Notes under the pieces: model-generated
Database searches by the model: none
Told to the model about the DNA's origin: nothing
What the model saw: only the letters and a program-made list of their open reading frames with translations
From: Crenothrix polyspora
Lineage (GTDB): Bacteria > Pseudomonadota > Gammaproteobacteria > Methylococcales > Methylomonadaceae
Reading direction: 5' to 3'
DNA length: 34,726 nt
Assembly (NCBI RefSeq): GCF_900163745.1
Contig: NZ_FUKJ01000017.1
Location: 1 to 34,726 of the forward strand
Position numbers and translations under genes: made by a program
Part shown: positions 31,821 through 34,726 of the stretch, piece after piece
How the letters are laid out: every line of letters begins with the position of its first letter
How positions within the stretch are numbered: position 1 is the stretch's first letter

Positions 31821-31863
31821 TTGATTTGAATCAATAAAGCCACACATTGAAAAATGTTATAGT
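31821..31863 (+). promoter_or_regulatory. FNR-type class II promoter for the Met/His-rich protein
   Basis: TTGATTTGAATCAA (31821-31834) is a perfect FNR/ANR box. Downstream is an extended -10, TGTTATAGT (31855-31863), giving a start near 31870 and placing the box centre at about -42. This is the textbook class II layout. The leader to the ATG at 32056 is about 186 bases and holds the hairpin at 31905. Confidence 0.72.
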
Positions 31864-31904
31864 TAAATGAATGCTATGATGATCATGGTAGCAAAGTGCC
31901 GTGT

Positions 31905-31931
31905 AATCCTAAGCCTATCGAAGGATTTTTT
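31905..31931 (+). terminator. Terminator-like hairpin in the leader of the Met/His-rich gene
   Basis: AATCCT (31905-31910) pairs with AGGATT (31922-31927) and is followed directly by TTTT. It lies about 35 bases after the predicted start site and 125 bp before the ATG, so it could act as an attenuator or end a short RNA of about 60 bases. The stem is only 6 bp. Confidence 0.45.
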
Positions 31932-32055
31932 AGCTGACTTGTTTAGCTGCAACGTAATCAAAAATTCCATCAACGGCGTTTCGATTATTACCAAACGTCT
32001 GTAGTTTGTAGGCGTTTAATTACTGTCTTTTTCAATCATTAATGAGGTGATTTCA

Positions 32056-32448
32056 ATGAACACTAGTTATCAATCAATTGCAGCACTGATTTTATTTGCG
32101 GTGATGACTGCAACAAGTAGCGCAGAAAGTGTACAAAAACCGGAAACCATGCCTATGAAAGGTATGGGGATGGGAATGCATCATGGTATGGGTGGCATGG
32201 GCGGCATGATGGCTGGCATGACCGAAGAACAAAAAGACCAGCACATGCGCTCCATGCAAGAGCACATGTTAGCTATGCACGATCTATCCAATCAAATACT
32301 GGCCGAAAAAGAGCCTGCCAAAAAAGAACTGCTTAAGACACAACAACTACAGCTGATGAAAGCGCATCATGCCCAGATGATGGAAAGTCACCACAACATG
32401 AAGGGAGCGGCAGCGCCTGCGACACCGGCTGCACCTGCCAAAAAATAA
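32056..32448 (+). CDS. Exported Met/His-rich protein, probable copper binder
   Basis: A 130-residue protein with a signal peptide (MNTSYQSIAALILFAVMTATSSAES). After it come a Met/Gly/His-rich block (about 29-56, with MKGMGMGMHHGMGGMGG), an acidic helical part with many Met and His (QHMRSMQEHMLAMHD, KAHHAQMMESHHNMKG) and a Pro/Ala/Lys tail. Met and His clusters of this kind bind Cu(I) and Cu(II) in periplasmic copper proteins. GAGGTG is 5 bases before the ATG at 32056. It is divergent from the multicopper oxidase, whose Met-rich insert it resembles, and both have FNR-type promoters. I know no exact family for it. Confidence 0.82.
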   Translation: MNTSYQSIAALILFAVMTATSSAESVQKPETMPMKGMGMGMHHGMGGMGGMMAGMTEEQKDQHMRSMQEHMLAMHDLSNQILAEKEPAKKELLKTQQLQLMKAHHAQMMESHHNMKGAAAPATPAAPAKK

Positions 32449-32490
32449 TCAAACCCGTTTGCGGGTAAACCCATACTGAATGCTAGACCT

Positions 32491-32533
32491 CATTAACGCA
32501 CAAAGTGCCTTTATTGATCTTTGTGCGTTAATG
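32491..32533. terminator. Perfect 15-bp stem-loop after the Met/His-rich gene
   Basis: CATTAACGCACAAAG (32491-32505) and its exact reverse complement (32519-32533) with a 13-base loop, 42 bp past the stop. No T-run follows, but the stem is strong. A mobile element inserted with its target duplication starting at the very next base. Confidence 0.6.
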
Positions 32534-32541
32534 AAAGCGGG

Positions 32542-32734
32542 GTAACTACCTCAGTAGATATTAAAAAGTCCACGGAAACCAAAAGTAGGCGCTTTTAAGC
32601 GGCACAAAAGACACAAAAAGTTTTCGGTAATAATTCTTTTTACGGCAAAATATCCGCACTTTTCCGTGTTTTTTGTGCTTTCCGTGGATAGATAAAAACC
32701 TTGTACTCTATCTTTTGGACGGCTGAGTAGTTAC
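32542..32734. mobile_element. MITE-like palindromic element A, copy 1, 193 bp, with 8-bp target duplication
   Basis: Ends GTAACTACCTCAG and, on the other strand, GTAACTACTCAG. The flanks are perfect direct repeats AAAGCGGG at 32534-32541 and 32735-32742. The inside carries a second inverted repeat (CCACGGAAA...CACAAAA against TTTTGTGCTTTCCGTGG), with about 20 extra bases in the left arm compared with copy 2 at 34586. No coding frame. Confidence 0.85.
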
Positions 32735-32751
32735 AAAGCGGGGGCAATCGA

Positions 32752-33471
32752 TCAAAGCAATCTATTTATTCCAAAATAACTTTGATAGGCCTTAACAATA
32801 GCAACACTGGATAACAGCAAAAAGATAACGCCGCCGATTTTGTGCAACAGCTCCAGGGGTATTTTTTGTAAGAGTTTCCGACCCGCCAAAACTCCCAATG
32901 CTGATGTAGCACCCAGTGCTAATGTAGAGCCTAGCCATACGCCAACAGGGCTACTAGTGCTACTGAGTGCAACAACAGCAAGCTGGGTTTTGTCGCCAAA
33001 TTCAGCGACGGTAATCAATAAAAATGTAGTAAAGAAAATACCATGCCCAGTTTTTTCCTTGATGTCCTCGTCAGAATCTTCAACAGAAGTACGTAATGCC
33101 TGAATGCCAAAGACAATAAACAACAAGGCAACTGTTGCGGCAATGACATAGTCAGGCAACCAGCTAGCGATAGCCGTGCCAAAGCCAACCGCTAACGCAT
33201 TCAACAATGCAAATGCACCAATTGCACCCAATAGCACAGGAACAGGTCGATGCTTTGCTGCCAGGGTCATACAGACAAGTTGACTTTTATCCCCCATCTC
33301 AGCAGCAAAAATTAAAGCAAAACTGGTCGCCGCCGAGGTAATAATGGCTTGAACTTCGCCTAGCGGGAGGTTTGAAAAAAACAGGGATAATCTAGCGAAT
33401 AAATCATAAAGGCTATCTGTTGATTGCAATGATGCGACAAAAGATGTGAAGTCAATTTGTAGTTTTTCCAT
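32752..33471 (-). CDS. GDT1/TMEM165 (UPF0016) family cation exporter
   Basis: A 239-residue membrane protein with two copies of the family motif: EMGDKSQLV in the first half and EFGDKTQLAV in the second, each on a helix in a pseudo-symmetric pair of three-helix repeats. The acidic Glu and Asp of the motifs bind the cation. Eukaryotic members exchange Ca2+ or Mn2+ for protons, and bacterial ones (such as MneA of Vibrio) export manganese. It begins 31 bp after the ZIP gene and is co-transcribed with it. No clear ribosome site precedes the ATG. Its stop is 10 bp past the right target copy of the mobile element. Confidence 0.9.
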   Translation of the reverse strand: MEKLQIDFTSFVASLQSTDSLYDLFARLSLFFSNLPLGEVQAIITSAATSFALIFAAEMGDKSQLVCMTLAAKHRPVPVLLGAIGAFALLNALAVGFGTAIASWLPDYVIAATVALLFIVFGIQALRTSVEDSDEDIKEKTGHGIFFTTFLLITVAEFGDKTQLAVVALSSTSSPVGVWLGSTLALGATSALGVLAGRKLLQKIPLELLHKIGGVIFLLLSSVAIVKAYQSYFGINRLL

Positions 33472-33502
33472 ATTTATTGTTAGGTTATTTTTAGAAAAAT
33501 CA

Positions 33503-34453
33503 TTAACCTAGCGCGTTATCAAGAATCATCATGACAATAAAGCCGATCATTAAAGAAAACGTCGCATAACGTGAACGGCCTTTTGCATGGGTTTCTGGAA
33601 TAATTTCTTCACTGATCACAAAAAGCATTGCACCGGCTGCAAATCCCATAGCAATCGGCAAAATGGGTTGAAACAGAGTAACCATAGTAACGCCTAACAA
33701 ACCGCCAACAGGTTCAACCAGTCCTGTTGCCAGAGCAATGCCCACAGCACGCCAGCGATTGTAACCCAAACCGACTAAGGGTAAGGCGACTGCTAGCCCT
33801 TCCGGAATATTTTGTAAGGCGATGGCGATGGCCAAAACCAGGCCATTTTTCATTTCGCCCGAACCAAAACTGACACCTACCGACATACCTTCCGGAAAAT
33901 TATGGATGGTAATAGCGATAATAAACAGCCAGACTTTTCTTAAGGAATTGATCTGGGTATCCACAACGGCATCAAAATGCACATGCGGTAACTGTCGGTC
34001 GGCATAATGCAGAAACAATGCACCTATTAACATACCTACCGATACCACATAAATCCCTTCGCCAGGCCATAGGACGTTACCAAAAGCCATACCCGGCACG
34101 AGCAGGGAAAATGCCGTTGCCGCTAGCATAACGCCAGCTGCCGCCCCCAGCATACTGCTAAACAACTTGTCTGAAATATTCCTGAAATAAATAACCGGCA
34201 AAGCACCTAAACCCGTCGCCAAACCAGCAAGAATACTGGCAAAAAATCCGATCACCACCAGTTTGCCGAAAATAAGATACAAACCGCCAAATACGATCAG
34301 CTGCGAAAGCAAAAATAATCCCGCTATCCTTAACCAGCGTTGCAGTGGCGGTAAAGCCATCAACGTAACGTATTGCTCACTGCTTTTAAGTCGTGTGACC
34401 TGGGCTTCGAAGGCGCTTTGTAGTTTTGCGAAATTTTTTGTTAGGGCTGTCAT
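33503..34453 (-). CDS. ZIP-family divalent metal transporter
   Basis: A 316-residue protein with a polar N terminus (about 1-35), a hydrophobic helix (42-62) and then the eight ZIP helices. The metal-site motifs are present: HNFPEGMSVGVSFG on helix 4 and QNIPEGLAVALPL on helix 5, followed by EPVGGLLGV. A His-containing loop (HYADRQLPHVHFDA) precedes helix 4. The family moves Zn2+, Mn2+ or Fe2+ into the cytoplasm. The ATG at 34453 has AAGGTG 9 bases upstream and is preferred to a GTG at 34465. Paired with a GDT1-type exporter, it suggests control of manganese or a similar ion. Confidence 0.9.
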   Translation of the reverse strand: MTALTKNFAKLQSAFEAQVTRLKSSEQYVTLMALPPLQRWLRIAGLFLLSQLIVFGGLYLIFGKLVVIGFFASILAGLATGLGALPVIYFRNISDKLFSSMLGAAAGVMLAATAFSLLVPGMAFGNVLWPGEGIYVVSVGMLIGALFLHYADRQLPHVHFDAVVDTQINSLRKVWLFIIAITIHNFPEGMSVGVSFGSGEMKNGLVLAIAIALQNIPEGLAVALPLVGLGYNRWRAVGIALATGLVEPVGGLLGVTMVTLFQPILPIAMGFAAGAMLFVISEEIIPETHAKGRSRYATFSLMIGFIVMMILDNALG

Positions 34454-34585
34454 GATGGTATTCACCTTTTAAAACAAGTCTGAGAAGGCAGCGTTGGCTG
34501 TGATGTGGCATCACTTGTAATATTACCGGATTCGGCCTGGCGACGTGTTGATCGTTATCAAATTCAGGCAAAATGAAAAATCGCC

Positions 34586-34726
34586 GTAACTACTCAGTAG
34601 ATGTTAAAAGAGTCCACGGAAAGCACAAAAGACACAAAAAGTTTTCGGTAATAATTCTTTTTGCGACAAAATATCCACACACTTTTCCGTGTTTTTTGTG
34701 CTTTCCGTGGATAGATAAAAATACTG
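34586..34726. mobile_element. MITE-like palindromic element A, copy 2 (cut by window end)
   Basis: Starts GTAACTACTCAGTAGATG, as copy 1, and shares its interior (GTCCACGGAAAGCACAAAAG, AGTTTTCGGTAATAATTC, TTTCCGTGGATAG) in the same orientation. The left arm here is uninterrupted. The right end lies beyond base 34726. The 8 bases before it are AAATCGCC, which should recur just after the missing end. Confidence 0.8.

Overview
The window reads as chromosomal DNA of a Gram-negative gammaproteobacterium. Evidence is the TamA/TamB outer-membrane assembly pair, an orphan MlaC, a Tat-exported multicopper oxidase and a CbpA/CbpM chaperone pair. A copper-oriented aerobe with an anoxia response, possibly a methanotroph of the Methylococcales, fits the content, but no diagnostic gene is present, so that is only a guess. 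There are no rRNA, tRNA, CRISPR or transposase genes.

Layout. (1) 1-2.5 kb, minus strand: the first 655 codons of a cyclic beta-1,2-glucan synthase that runs off the left edge, then two 52-codon hydrophobic genes (DUF3309, DUF3096). (2) 2.8-11.4 kb, minus: tamA-tamB overlapping by 4 bp, an oleate hydratase behind an unknown four-helix membrane protein, and two small stress genes (lmo0937-like, CsbD). (3) 11.8-12.6 kb: an exported EF-hand protein convergent with a cold-shock gene that has a near-consensus promoter and a long leader. (4) 13.1-20.8 kb, plus: a close-spaced six-gene run of P1B ATPase, beta-CASP metallo-beta-lactamase nuclease, PEP synthase, CbpA, CbpM and a Host_attach/eRF1-like protein, with an FNR-like box upstream. 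(5) 21.1-26.6 kb: mlaC, a glycine-rich general-stress membrane protein, a Na/K-type (P2C-like) ATPase and a glycerophosphodiesterase. (6) 26.8-29.6 kb: an SbmA/YddA-like ABC protein whose nucleotide-binding domain has lost nearly every catalytic motif, followed by a GH5 glucanase. (7) 29.7-32.4 kb: a divergent copper pair (multicopper oxidase and Met/His-rich exported protein) sharing a 710 bp spacer with two perfect FNR boxes, each about 41 bp from a plausible start site. (8) 32.7-34.5 kb: GDT1-type and ZIP-type metal transporters between two copies of a palindromic mobile element.

The most notable results are the pseudo-ABC transporter, the paired FNR-type promoters over the copper genes with a terminator-like hairpin in one leader, and three unrelated MITE-like elements. 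Each of the three has terminal inverted repeats and an 8-9 bp target duplication, and each sits between convergent genes.
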